DNA of 64,000 bases from NCBI GenBank assembly GCA_021295815.1, contig JAGWBQ010000002.1, positions 1 to 64,000 of the forward strand, read 5' to 3'. This stretch comes from Gemmatimonadota bacterium (GTDB taxonomy: Bacteria; Gemmatimonadota; Gemmatimonadetes; Longimicrobiales; Gaopeijiaceae). A model generated the notes under the pieces. That model saw only the letters and a list, made by a program, of their open reading frames with translations. It did no database searches and was not told the DNA's origin. A program made the translations under genes and the position numbers. Below are positions 29,270 to 40,300 of this stretch, piece after piece. How positions within the stretch are numbered: the stretch's first letter is position 1; each line of letters opens with the position of its first letter.

Positions 29270-30265
<996 letters not shown>

Positions 30266-30269
<4 letters not shown>

Positions 30270-32521
30270 GCTTTCTCCCGGCCGGCGCGAGCTTCCATGC
30301 GGCGAGGTGGCTGATCGCGGTGGCGGTGGCTCTCTGGGCCACGCTGCTCTTCGTGCGCGACGCCGGCTCGCGCTCGCAGCTCGACTTCAGCGAATGGGAG
30401 GTGGCGCCGCGGCAGGTCGTAGCCGAGATCGAGTTCGAGGTTCGCAAGAGCTCCGCCGAATTGGAGTCGGATCGGATAGCCGCGATGGCAGCGGTTCCTC
30501 CGACCTTCCGGCATATCCCCGAGGCTAACGACTCCACCCGCGTCCTGGTGGAAGCCGCCTTCGCCAAACTGGATTCGGTCAGGGAGGCGGCCGGGGTCGA
30601 AGCGGCCATCGAGCTTCTCGACTCGATCTGGGGAATCGAGATCTCCTCCGAGCTTTCCCAGGCGCTTGCCGGCCCCGAGATCTGGCTTGTTCTGAGGACG
30701 GCGGTTCGGCGGGCGGTCGACGGGCTCGACGCGATCATCGACCCGATGCAGGCTTCCTCCATCACGGCCGACAGCCTAATAGTCCGGGGACCGAGCGGCG
30801 TCGATTCCATCCGCCCGACCTCCGGTTTGCTGACCTCGACCGCGTTTCTCGACGAGACCGAACGTTTTCTCGCCCCGGACGTTTCCGCCGAGGTCGTCGA
30901 TCTCTACCGTCGGTTTCTCGGCGCCCACCTCCAACACTCGCTGAGGTTCGATAACGTAGCCACCGGACGCGACCGGACGCAGGCGTCGGACGGCGTCGAT
31001 CCGGTAATCGAGACCATCCATGCCGGCCAAGTGATCGTGCGTCCCGGAGATGCGGTCGACGAGGAGGTCCGGAGACGTCTCCAAGCTCGTGAGGACGCCA
31101 TGGTCACCGGACGTCCGGCCGAGGTGGGACGGACGAGTGGCTTCTTAGGACTCTTCATCGTCCAGATCGTTCTCCTCGCGGTCTTCTGGCTCTTCATTCT
31201 CGTCTCGCACCGGGAGATATACCGCAACGTCCGTTGGATCGGCCTGATCGGCATACTCGCGTTCGCGTTCTTCGGCCTGGCTTCGCTCATTCACAGTTCC
31301 CAATTGCCGGGCGAGTGGTTGCCGCTCATCTTCGTGATCTTCCCGGTGGCCGTGCTCTGGAATTCCAGCGTCGCTCTGGTGCTCTCGGCGGTCCTGGTGA
31401 GCATGACCTGGGCGCTTCCGGCGTACCAGGGGTCGGACGCGACCCTGCTGGCTCATTTCGCGACTGGGGCGCTCGCCGCGCTTTGCTCCATGATCGTGCC
31501 CAGACGGTCGCGCGTGTGGCTGGCCATCGTGATACTCTCGGCAGTGGGCGCTCTGGTGATCGTCGCCCACGCCCTCTTCACCGAGGTTCCGTTTCTCGAA
31601 GCGCTCGGCCGGACCCCGGCGCTTCTGGGGAACGTGGTCATATCGTTGCTGATCAGTTTGGGACTGCTTTACATCTACGAGCTCTTCACCGGAATCACGA
31701 CGGTCCAGACCCTTACCGAGTGGGCCGATCCCCTGCGTCCGTTGCTGAGAAAGCTCTCAATACAGGCCCCGGGCACCTACGCGCACAGTGTCGCGGTCGC
31801 CAATCTCGCCGAGTCCGCCGCCGAGCGTATCGGTGCGAACAAACTGCTGGCACGCGTCGGAGCCTACTACCACGACATAGGCAAGCTTGTCCGGCCCGAG
31901 TGCTTCATCGAAAACCAGGGCGGGGCCAGCAATCTCCACGACGAGATCGAGCCCGAACTCTCCGCCAGCCTGATCAAGGAGCACGTGGTAGAGGGCGAGC
32001 GCCTGGCGCGTGAATACCGTTTGCCGCGCTGCATACTTCCTTTCATCACCGAGCACCATGGAACTCAGCGTATCGGCTTCTTCCTGGAAAAGGCTAGAGA
32101 AGCCGCTGCGGCCCTGAACGACGGACCGCCCGAGAAGCCGAGGATCGACGAGCGGCACTTCCGATATCCCGGTCCCCGTCCTAGATCGAAGGAAACGGCG
32201 GTGCTGATGTGCGCCGACTCCTGCGAATCGGCGGTGCGAGCCATCGACCGCCCCACCAAGGAGCAGATTCGGGAGCGGGTGCGCAAGGTGATTACCGGAA
32301 AGCTGTTGGACGGACAGTTCGACAAGGCGCCGGTCACTCTCGCCGATCTTGCCGAGATCAGGGACGAGTTCGTGCGGGTGCTGGACGGAAGCGGACACAT
32401 ACGGACCGTGTACCCGGAGCTGGTGGCCGCCGGAGACGAGGTTACGACCCCGGATGCCGGACCGGCGGGCGATCCGGATTCGGCCCCGGATTCGGCCCCG
32501 ACCTCGGGGGAAGAGTTTTGA
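30266..32521 (+). CDS. pgpH: 7TM-HD cyclic-di-AMP phosphodiesterase (PgpH type)
   Basis: Membrane HD-domain hydrolase that degrades c-di-AMP in other bacteria. An N-terminal transmembrane helix is followed by an extracytoplasmic 7TMR-HDED domain (about residues 45-290), then seven membrane segments (about 295-480) and a cytoplasmic HD domain with APGTYAHSVAVANLAE, YYHDIGKL, ITEHHGTQ and LMCADSCESA as metal-site motifs. The C-terminal tail ends with a duplicated Pro-Asp-Ser-Ala unit. It is fully coupled between phoH and ybeY, a widely conserved order. No diadenylate cyclase is in this window. Confidence 0.92.
32476..32499 (+). repeat. 12-bp tandem duplication in the pgpH 3' end
   Basis: GGATTCGGCCCC is present twice head to tail, coding for repeated PDSA in the C-terminal tail. 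It keeps the reading frame and lies outside the HD domain. Confidence 0.8.
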
Positions 32522-33024
32522 CTGCGGGACCGCCCGTGGCGTTCACCGACGATGCCGTGATCTCCATCGAGTCCGGTCCCTTCGATATCCGGACGGAGTT
32601 GATCGAACGCGCGGTCAGGAGAACGCTGGAGGAGCGGGGCGGGGGAGGCGACATTTCGATCACCGTGCTCCCGGACTCGGAGATGGCGCGGCTCAACCTA
32701 AAGTACCTCGGAAAGGAAGGCCCCACCGACGTCATCGCTTTTTCGCTGGGGGAGGAGTTCTGGCCCTTGGGAGACATCTACCTCGGAGGTGATCAGGCCG
32801 CCCGCCAGGCGGCCGAACACGGGGTGAGGCTCGATGAGGAGATGACGCGACTAGCCATCCACGGCACCCTCCACGTGATCGGTTTCGATCACCCTGACGG
32901 CGAGGCCCGCTGTTCGTCGGCCATGTTCGATCTACAGGAGACACTGGTCGAGCAAGTGATGGCGACGGATCGCCGGACGGATGCCTGGTCCGAACGGGAC
33001 GACCCCGCAGGAGGCCGCCGCTAG
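32518..33024 (+). CDS. ybeY: Endoribonuclease YbeY (16S rRNA maturation)
   Basis: Zinc metalloprotein needed for 16S rRNA 3' processing and ribosome quality control. The metal motif HGTLHVIGFDH (His-x3-His-x5-His) is exact, and LNLKYLGKEGPTDVIAFSL is the other family signature. The TTG at 32518 overlaps the pgpH stop and follows GGGGGAAGAG; an in-frame GTG at 32536 is the alternative. The longer frame upstream to 32209 lies within pgpH and has no similarity. The C-terminus has a basic/acidic tail of about 15 residues not typical of the family. Confidence 0.92.
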   Translation: MTAGPPVAFTDDAVISIESGPFDIRTELIERAVRRTLEERGGGGDISITVLPDSEMARLNLKYLGKEGPTDVIAFSLGEEFWPLGDIYLGGDQAARQAAEHGVRLDEEMTRLAIHGTLHVIGFDHPDGEARCSSAMFDLQETLVEQVMATDRRTDAWSERDDPAGGRR

Positions 33025-33037
33025 CGGCGGGAAGACG

Positions 33038-34393
33038 ATGGCGGATCGGGGAGGCGGCCGTTCGGCTCGCGAGCCGCAGGCCGACGGCTCCCGGGAAGAG
33101 CACGCCGCTCTGGCCGAACGGCTCGCCCGGCTTCACCCGTCCGACATTGCGGACATAATCGAAGGGCTTCCGGAGTCCCAAAGAGTAGCGGTAATCGAGG
33201 TCCTCTCGACCGAGACCGCTTCCGAGACCCTCGCCGAGATGGAGGAAGGCCCCGACCGCGGAGCGCTGCTCGCGGCCCTCGCCCCCGAAAGAGGCGCCGA
33301 GCTCGTTCACGAGCTGGCCGACGACGATGCCGTCGATCTCATCGCCGAGCTCGGACCCGACGAGCGGCGCGCCATCCTCAGCGCGCTCCCGGATGAGGCC
33401 GAGGCCGAGATTCGAGAGCTGATGGTGTACGACGATGACACCGCCGGTGGGCTGATGACTTCGGAGCTCGTCAAGGTAGAGGGTAGGATGAACGCCGGGC
33501 GGGCTATCGCCCGGGTACGCGAGTCGGGAAGGGATGTCGAGGACTTCTACACCGTCTTCGTCGTGGATCCGACCGACAAGCTGCTCGGCACCGTCAAGCT
33601 CGACGACCTCGTGATCGCCGAAACCCACGAACCCATCGAGTCCATCGTCGAGGAACCCGTCGCGGTGGTCCGGCCCGATGTGGATCAGGAAGAGGTGGGC
33701 AGGCTCATCGCCCGTTACAACCTCGCTGCGATCCCTGTCGTGGACGACGATGGCAAGTTGCTCGGGCGCATCACCTTCGACGACGTCATCGACGTCATCG
33801 AGGAAGAGGGCACCGAAGACATCCTGCGCCTTGCCGGCGTCGCCAACGAGGACGAACTCCGCCACACCTGGGGCGAATCGGTCAGGGCGCGTCTGCCCTG
33901 GCTGCTGCTCAATTTGGTGACGGCGGCGCTAGCTGCGGCCGTGATCCTGGTGTTCGAGGACGCCATCCGCCAAGTGGCCACCCTGGCCTTCATCGCGCCG
34001 ATAATCGCCGCTCTCGGGGGAAGTTCCGGCACTCAGTCGCTGGCGGTCACCATCAGACGTCTGACGCTAGAAGGTGGAGCCAGCAAGGCCGCGCTCTCGG
34101 CCGTCGGACGGGAGTCCGCCATCGGTCTCGTCAACGGCGCCGCCCTCGGAGCCGGGGTGGCTCTGCTGGCGATGCTCGTTCCCGGCGGGGACGTCCGGCT
34201 CGGCCTCGTGGCGCTGATCGCCATGTGGGGGAACCAGATCGTCGCCGGGTTCGCCGGAGCCTTCTTTCCGACGCTGCTCGAACGGCTAGGAGTCGATCCC
34301 TCGGTGGCTTCGTCCGTCTTCGTCCACACTTTGACCGACCTCTGCGGCTTCTTCCTACTTCTGGGGCTGGCTTCGAGAATGTTGATGGGATGA
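33038..34393 (+). CDS. mgtE: Magnesium transporter MgtE
   Basis: Mg2+ channel with a cytoplasmic sensor. Residues about 20-150 form the MgtE N domain (LHPSDIADIIEGLPE, AAELV-type acidic helices). Two CBS domains follow (EDFYTVFVVDPTDKLLG; NLAAIPVVDDDGKLLGRI), and five membrane helices end in MWGNQIVAGFAG and VHTLTDLCGFFLLLG, whose TD residue belongs to the pore region. ATG 33038 follows GGCGGGAAG and gives 451 residues. It stands where ybeY is often followed by ybeX/corC, another CBS-domain Mg2+ protein. Confidence 0.93.
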   Translation: MADRGGGRSAREPQADGSREEHAALAERLARLHPSDIADIIEGLPESQRVAVIEVLSTETASETLAEMEEGPDRGALLAALAPERGAELVHELADDDAVDLIAELGPDERRAILSALPDEAEAEIRELMVYDDDTAGGLMTSELVKVEGRMNAGRAIARVRESGRDVEDFYTVFVVDPTDKLLGTVKLDDLVIAETHEPIESIVEEPVAVVRPDVDQEEVGRLIARYNLAAIPVVDDDGKLLGRITFDDVIDVIEEEGTEDILRLAGVANEDELRHTWGESVRARLPWLLLNLVTAALAAAVILVFEDAIRQVATLAFIAPIIAALGGSSGTQSLAVTIRRLTLEGGASKAALSAVGRESAIGLVNGAALGAGVALLAMLVPGGDVRLGLVALIAMWGNQIVAGFAGAFFPTLLERLGVDPSVASSVFVHTLTDLCGFFLLLGLASRMLMG

Positions 34394-34405
34394 CACCGGG
34401 CGAGG

Positions 34406-36118
34406 CTACATCGACATCTTTCGGGCGGGTTCGGGCTGCCGAACCACCCCTTCGACCCTCGCGAGCACGAGCGCCGAAGATTCCGCCATCTCACGGTAGT
34501 AGCCGACGAACCTGTCGGTCTCCGTCGCGTCGTACTCCGCCAGATTCTCGGCCCACCGATAGGCGATGGGCTGGAACCACAGCTCGGCTTCGACCCTGAA
34601 GGGGCCGCTCGACGGGTTCACCGCGACCGAGTAGCGCACGGCGTCCGATCCGGGCAGGAAGTCGGAATCGTCGGTCGCGGCTCCTGCGGGACGGGTCCGC
34701 GAATCGGCCGATGCCGCGTCGTAGCCCAGCGGGAGGATGCGGTTGTCCTTGGTCCAGCTCGCGGCCGACATCAGTCCGGTGGTGATTTCGCCCGCGGCGT
34801 TAGCCATGACGCCCTGGTAGACCTGAACCTGGTCCGACGACTCGATCATGTCGTAATGCGGCTCGAAATCCTTGCCGTCGAGATCGTGGTCGTCCCCCGC
34901 CACGCTGCCGTCCGGCGCGAACGCCCCTGACTCGAACACCCTGTTCCCGTCCGCGTCCATCACCGCGAACCTGATCCAGGCGCGGCGCGAGGGATATGCG
35001 GTGGGGAATTTGTGGCCGGCCAGGTTGCGCACGAGCACGGTGGCTTCGAGCCTGCCCTCACCCACGCCCACCCCGACAAGTTCGAGCTCGACCGTGGCAG
35101 TCCGCAGATGATCGGCGGTTCGCGCGGCGGCGATTTCTAGCTCCTGCGGCAGGGCCGTCACTCCGAGCTCGCTCCGGAAGCGGTTCAACATACGGAGCAT
35201 GAAGAAATTGCCGCCCCGAAAAACGTGTCGGGAAACCTCCGGACGCGCCTGCCCGAGCACCATGGTCACGGGAACGTCTTCAGCGACTTCCGGCATGTGG
35301 CAGTCCTGGCAGCTCCGCTCGAGGAATCCGCCCTCGGCGTAGTCGCTCGCCAGCCACTCCAGATAAGGCGACTGTTCGGGGAACGCGGTTTCGGTTCCGC
35401 CGTCGCGCACCGGACGGGTGATGACGGTGTGGCAACTGGCGCAGAATCCCGAAGAGGTGACGTGTTCGCCCAGACGAGGTTCGAACCCGGTGGCGGAGTG
35501 CATGATGCCCGCGCCGCCGGCGTCGGGTTCGAATGGACCGAATAGAGCTCGTGCGTTGGGATCGCCGGCGCCTGCTCCGCTTGACGATCCGCTTGCCATT
35601 CCCGCGATGTGGAAGCGAGCGGTGAAGCTCTCCTCCTCGCCGAGACCGTCGGGCTGGATCTGATGGCAAAGTGCGCACGACACTCCGTCTGCCGCAAGAT
35701 CGGCGAACTCGCCTCCGGCGCCCCCGACGGGTAGGTTGGCGAAGACCTGTCCGATCTCTCCAGTCGCCGCTGCGGCGACGCTCGCCATGGGCATGTGACA
35801 GCGGGCGCACTCGCCCTCGATGTCCGCGGCCGCGTTCGGATAGTCCATGATCTCGCGTCTGACTGCGGCTTGGAAGTAGGGGTCGCGAGCGCTGTTGGCC
35901 ATCATGGAGGCGCGCCAGTCGAACCCTATGGAGAGGTCGTCGCCGTCCGGGCCGAACACCCCCTTGTGGCAGGCGATGCAGCGACCCGAGGTGCGGAAGA
36001 GTTCGCCGGGGTTCTCCTGAGCGGGCGCATCGAGAGCGGCGAGAGCGAGGGCTGCGGCCGCCAGGGGCGCCGCGCCGGGCCGCCGGCTTCGCGATTTGGT
36101 CGATATCACCCTCACCAC
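34406..36118 (-). CDS. Secreted pentaheme c-type cytochrome
   Basis: Exported multiheme protein of 570 residues. A basic N-terminus and Ala-rich hydrophobic segment end at DAPA before Gln-Glu-Asn. Five CxxCH heme sites are seen in order: CIACH, CARCH, CALCH, CASCH and CQDCH, all in the first 300 residues and spaced like cytochrome c554/NrfB-type electron carriers. The C-terminal half, with GHKFPTAYPSRRAWIRF, has no CxxCH and looks beta-rich. GTG at 36118 or 36115 overlaps the end of the cytochrome-barrel gene. It is most likely a periplasmic or surface electron carrier; substrate reduction is unproven. Confidence 0.82.
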   Translation of the reverse strand: MVRVISTKSRSRRPGAAPLAAAALALAALDAPAQENPGELFRTSGRCIACHKGVFGPDGDDLSIGFDWRASMMANSARDPYFQAAVRREIMDYPNAAADIEGECARCHMPMASVAAAATGEIGQVFANLPVGGAGGEFADLAADGVSCALCHQIQPDGLGEEESFTARFHIAGMASGSSSGAGAGDPNARALFGPFEPDAGGAGIMHSATGFEPRLGEHVTSSGFCASCHTVITRPVRDGGTETAFPEQSPYLEWLASDYAEGGFLERSCQDCHMPEVAEDVPVTMVLGQARPEVSRHVFRGGNFFMLRMLNRFRSELGVTALPQELEIAAARTADHLRTATVELELVGVGVGEGRLEATVLVRNLAGHKFPTAYPSRRAWIRFAVMDADGNRVFESGAFAPDGSVAGDDHDLDGKDFEPHYDMIESSDQVQVYQGVMANAAGEITTGLMSAASWTKDNRILPLGYDAASADSRTRPAGAATDDSDFLPGSDAVRYSVAVNPSSGPFRVEAELWFQPIAYRWAENLAEYDATETDRFVGYYREMAESSALVLARVEGVVRQPEPARKMSM

Positions 36119-37329
36119 CCCTCGAAGAAGCCGCCGTCGAACCAGTCGAGAAGCAGGTAAAGGAAGAGTCGGGGCCGACGGGAGTCAACGGCCTCCCCCA
36201 CCGGGAGCATGACCCCGACGTTGGCAAGCACGTGCTGACGGGTGTTGAGCGCCACTTGCACTTGCGGCACGAGGTCCATGGTCGTGGTCCCGCCGTCCTC
36301 CAGACCCAGCTTGGCCTGGAATTCCAGCATGGGAGACCATGTGCGCCCCCATGGTCCCTCGGTTCGGCTCAATCCAAGCAGGACGCGTGCGAAGGCCTGG
36401 TCGCGCCCGTCCTCGTACAAAGGAAGCCCGTAACGGTAGTGGGCCCCTACCTCCATCCCCCCTTGCGCCTGCAGAAACGCGTCCGAGGGCAGGAGCTGAC
36501 CTGCGGAGAGGAAGATTTCCAGAGCCCCCTCGCCACCCTGTTCGCGCGGGCTCGTGGGGAGAATCGCCTCGCCCATGATCGAGAGGATGGCACCTCGTTC
36601 CAGCGAATGGTAGAAGGCGTGCTTCCAACCGAGGGAGACGTTGCCGACCGTCAAATCTCCGGTCGGTTCGCCTTCGTCGACCAGCGCCCCGCCTTCCCCT
36701 TCTCTGCGAGACACCTCGCCGCCCTCCCGCCTCCAGCGGAAAGGAACGGCCACTTCAAGCTGACTCCGAGGGCCGAAACGATGCTCGTAGACGTAGGCTC
36801 CACCCGCGTCGCCTCCGTCTTCGATGTCGAAGTCGGCTTCGATCACCCATTCGTCTTCGGGATACGCCTTCTCCGTCAACAGCGCTCGGGGCAGGTTCAA
36901 CTCCCCCCTCGGCCAGGCCTCGTCGGTGCACAGGGTCCGGATGTGGCCCATGACTCGGGCAAGCTGCTCCTCGGTCAGGGCTCCTCTGAACGCCGGCATC
37001 ATCTCGCTGAACCCCCTGACCGGCCCTCCCTCGTGGGCGACCGCTATCCAGTCGCCGTCCGGTTCCCGAGCCGCGAAGTCGCAGTCCGAGAAGTCGGGAA
37101 GCTCCTCTTCGAATCCGACCAGGGACGGGGGCAGGCCGGTTCCGTCCATCCCGTGGCAGTTGGCGCACGACCCTGAGTAGATCCGTTCGCCGCTCGCGTC
37201 GACCAGCTCGGCTCCGGTGGCCGGCGGATAATTCTGAGCCGCCAACGCGGCCGGCACCACTGCGAGCGCACAAGCCGGCAGCGCCGCCGAGGTCAACCGA
37301 CGACAGGCCATGCGGACGGCCGTATTCAC
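36112..37329 (-). CDS. Cytochrome c fused to predicted outer-membrane beta-barrel
   Basis: Two-part exported protein of 405 residues. After a signal peptide ending LAA before Gln, residues about 35-135 form a single-heme cytochrome c domain: GSCANCHGMDGTGLPPSL with CxxCH, and EMMPAFRGALTEEQLARV with the axial Met. Residues about 160-405 alternate polar and hydrophobic strands with aromatic ends (LEVAVPFRWR, AFLQAQGGMEVGAHYRYGLP, LFLYLLLDWF), the look of an outer-membrane barrel. The GTG overlaps the stop of the VPS10 gene, and its own stop overlaps the pentaheme start, so three genes form one operon. The barrel call is inferred. Confidence 0.72.
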   Translation of the reverse strand: MNTAVRMACRRLTSAALPACALAVVPAALAAQNYPPATGAELVDASGERIYSGSCANCHGMDGTGLPPSLVGFEEELPDFSDCDFAAREPDGDWIAVAHEGGPVRGFSEMMPAFRGALTEEQLARVMGHIRTLCTDEAWPRGELNLPRALLTEKAYPEDEWVIEADFDIEDGGDAGGAYVYEHRFGPRSQLEVAVPFRWRREGGEVSRREGEGGALVDEGEPTGDLTVGNVSLGWKHAFYHSLERGAILSIMGEAILPTSPREQGGEGALEIFLSAGQLLPSDAFLQAQGGMEVGAHYRYGLPLYEDGRDQAFARVLLGLSRTEGPWGRTWSPMLEFQAKLGLEDGGTTTMDLVPQVQVALNTRQHVLANVGVMLPVGEAVDSRRPRLFLYLLLDWFDGGFFEGW

Positions 37330-40300
37330 GAGATCACCCTCATGCCTTCCGCCGTCAACCGTGAGTTGAATTCGGCGAGATCCTCCTCCATCAGGCGCGA
37401 AATGTCTCCGGCGATCCGCGCCAGTCGTTCCTCGAGGATGACCTTGACCTCCACGGCCGAATCGGTCGGGCGGAAATCGGCCACGCTCACGGCGGACATC
37501 AGATAGTTGAGTCTCTCCATCAGCCTGGTCGGGTAGCGGATCCCGTCCTGGCCGGTGCCCGTGGCGCGGAGTTGAAAGAGCCCCTCCTCGGCTTCGACGA
37601 ACCTCGCTTCCAAGGAGTCGGCGGCTTCCGCCAGCGTATCGAGTCCGTCATGGTCATCGCCATCGGCACGCTCTCTGAGCGCATCCGCGACATCGAGAAG
37701 TTGCCGACGCACCGACTCCACGGCGTTGACGAGAGCCGCAGCGCTGTCGGCGCTCGACCGCAGCTCCGTCAGCATCCCGAACTGCTCGGCGATCTCCTCC
37801 TCCGATCCTTCGGAGTGCGGGTCCTTGAGAACCTCGAGCTCCCGGGTCATCGCGGCGCCCTCCGCCTCCACCCCGTCCAGGTGCAGAGTGACCGTGTAGG
37901 TCCCAGGCTTCTGGAGCAGGGCGCTGGGACCGGGTCCGCCGAACAGTCCGCCGGGGAAGGGGCGCTCCCGCTCCTCGCCCAGCTCGAAGTCGTCGGCATG
38001 CATCGGCTTGGTGCGCAGCCGAATGTCGCGGATCGGTTCTCCTCTCAGATCCCACCACACGCGGTTCACTCCAGCCTGCCCGGTTCCCGCCAGTTCTCGC
38101 ACGGTCTCCCCGGAGGCGTCGGCTATCTCCAGCGAGACCGGGCCGTCGACACCGTCGCGCAGCCAGTAGCTGATGGACGCGCCGTAGGGCGGATTTTCGC
38201 CGTCCGACTGATCGTCCGACATGGAGAACTCTTCCGAAACCGGTCGGAATCTCCACGCTTCCCGGGGGCTGAAGAGATGCGCCGGCGATGCCGCCACCTC
38301 GGCAGTGAGCTGCTGGAGCGGCGTGACATCGTCGAGTATCCAAAATCCGCGCCCGTAGGTGCCGATCACGAGATCGTTGAAGCGCTCCTGGACCACGATG
38401 CCGTACATGGGGGAATGGGGAAGGTTCGTGTGGAGCGACTGCCAGGAATCGCCGTCGTCGAAGGAGAGCCAGAGGCTCGCCTCCGTCCCCAGGTAGAGCA
38501 GACCGGGTCGCACGGGGTCTTCTTGGACGCTGCGCGTGTAGCTGAGGACGCCGTCGTCGATGCCGCCGGAGATCGGGGTCCAACTCTCGCCGTAGTCCTC
38601 CGTCCTGTAGGCGCGGGCCTCGAAGTCGCCCACCTGGTGGTGCTCGATCACCATGTAGGCCTTCCCCGTGGCGTGGCGGGAGGCGTCGATTCCCCTGACC
38701 ACGCCGTCGGGCGGGAGGTCGGGGACGTTTCGGGTGACGTCGGTCCAGCTTTCGCCGCCGTCCCTGCTCACCTGCACGAGGCCGTCGTTCGTTCCCGCCC
38801 AGAAAACTCCCTCCTCCAGGGGCGACTCGTCGAACGCGTAAATGACGCAGCAGAACTCGACCCCGATGTTGTCCGGTGTGAGCCCTCCGCTGATCCCCAT
38901 GCGGGATCGGTCGTTGGTAGTGAGGTCGGGAGAGATCACCTCCCAGCTCTGACCGCGGTTCCGGGTGCGGTGCACGTGCTGCGAGGTGACGTAAACGGTC
39001 TCGTTGTCGTGAGGGGAGATGAGAAGGGGGAAGGTCCACTGGAAGCGGTAGCGGACGGAGTCGGCGGGATGACCTGTCGTCGTCTCGGGCCAGACCTCGG
39101 TTTCGCGGTACTGGCGGCTCTCCGAGTTCCAGCGCACGACGATGCCGCCGCCGGCACCCGCCCCGGAAGCGCTCGACCACACGATCCGCGGATCGGTCGG
39201 GTCAGGCGTGGCGAATCCCGACTCGCCGCCGCCGACCGTGTGCCAGAGGCCGCGCGGAATCCCGCCCGCGATGAAGCCGCCCTGAAGGCGCGAGTTGCTC
39301 GGGCCGCGGGTGGAGGGGCCGTCCTGGCGGTTGCCGAGAACGTTGTAGGGTATGGCGTCGTCCGCAGTGACGTGGTACATCTGAGCAACCGGAAGCTGAA
39401 TCCGGAACCAACTCCTGCCCCGGTCGTTCGAAAACGAGACGCCTCCATCTCCGGCCACAGCCTGACGTTCGCCGTCGGTGGGATCGATCCACATGTCGTG
39501 GTGATCCCAATTGGGGGCTTGGCCGAAGGCCGCCGACTCCGAGGTCACCCCGCCGTCGAGCGAATAGGAGTACGCCGCGGCGAGAAAGAAGATCTCGTTC
39601 TCGTTGTCGGGACTCACCTCGCAGCGGCTATAGTAGGCGGTGCGCCCTGCGAGGTCGCGGTCGTAGCTGGTCAGCGCCCAGTTCGCGCCGCCGTCGTCGC
39701 TGCGCCAAAGCTCGCCGCCGGTGGTCTCGCCTCCCTCCCAAGGTACGCCGTCGCCGGTCTCGATGAGCGCGTAGATGCGCCGTGGGTTGTCGGGGCTCGT
39801 GCACAGGGCGATCTTGCCCACGTCGGTTTCCGGCAGGCCGGCGCCTTCGAGTCGGGTCCAGGTGTCGCCGCCGTCCCGCGACATGTGGATGGCGCTGCCG
39901 GGGCCGCCCGAACGGCGGTTCCAGGTGCGGATGGCGAGCTGCCAGGTGCCCGCGAAGAGCGTGCGCGGATTGGACGGGTCCATGACGAGATCGCTGGCGC
40001 CGGTCTCCTCGTCGACGAAGAGAACGTGTTCCCAGTTCCGCCCCCCGTCGACGGTCCGGTAAACGCCGCGGTCCGGCTGTGGCGAATAGCCGTGACCCAT
40101 CGCGGCCGCGTAGACGACGTCCGGGTCGGTGGGATGAACGATGATGCGGGAAATGCGCCCGGTGGCGTCGAGCCCCATGTGCTCCCAGCTCTCGCCCGCG
40201 TCGAGCGAGCGCCAGACGCCGTTTCCGATGGAGACGTTCGAGCGGATGAAGGGCTCTCCGGTCCCGACCCAGACGATGCTCGGATCGGAACGTGAGACCG

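Noticed and set aside
37572-40295. 907-codon open frame on the plus strand
   Set aside because: It is antisense to the VPS10 gene, has no family-like motifs, and such frames are expected opposite GC-rich genes.
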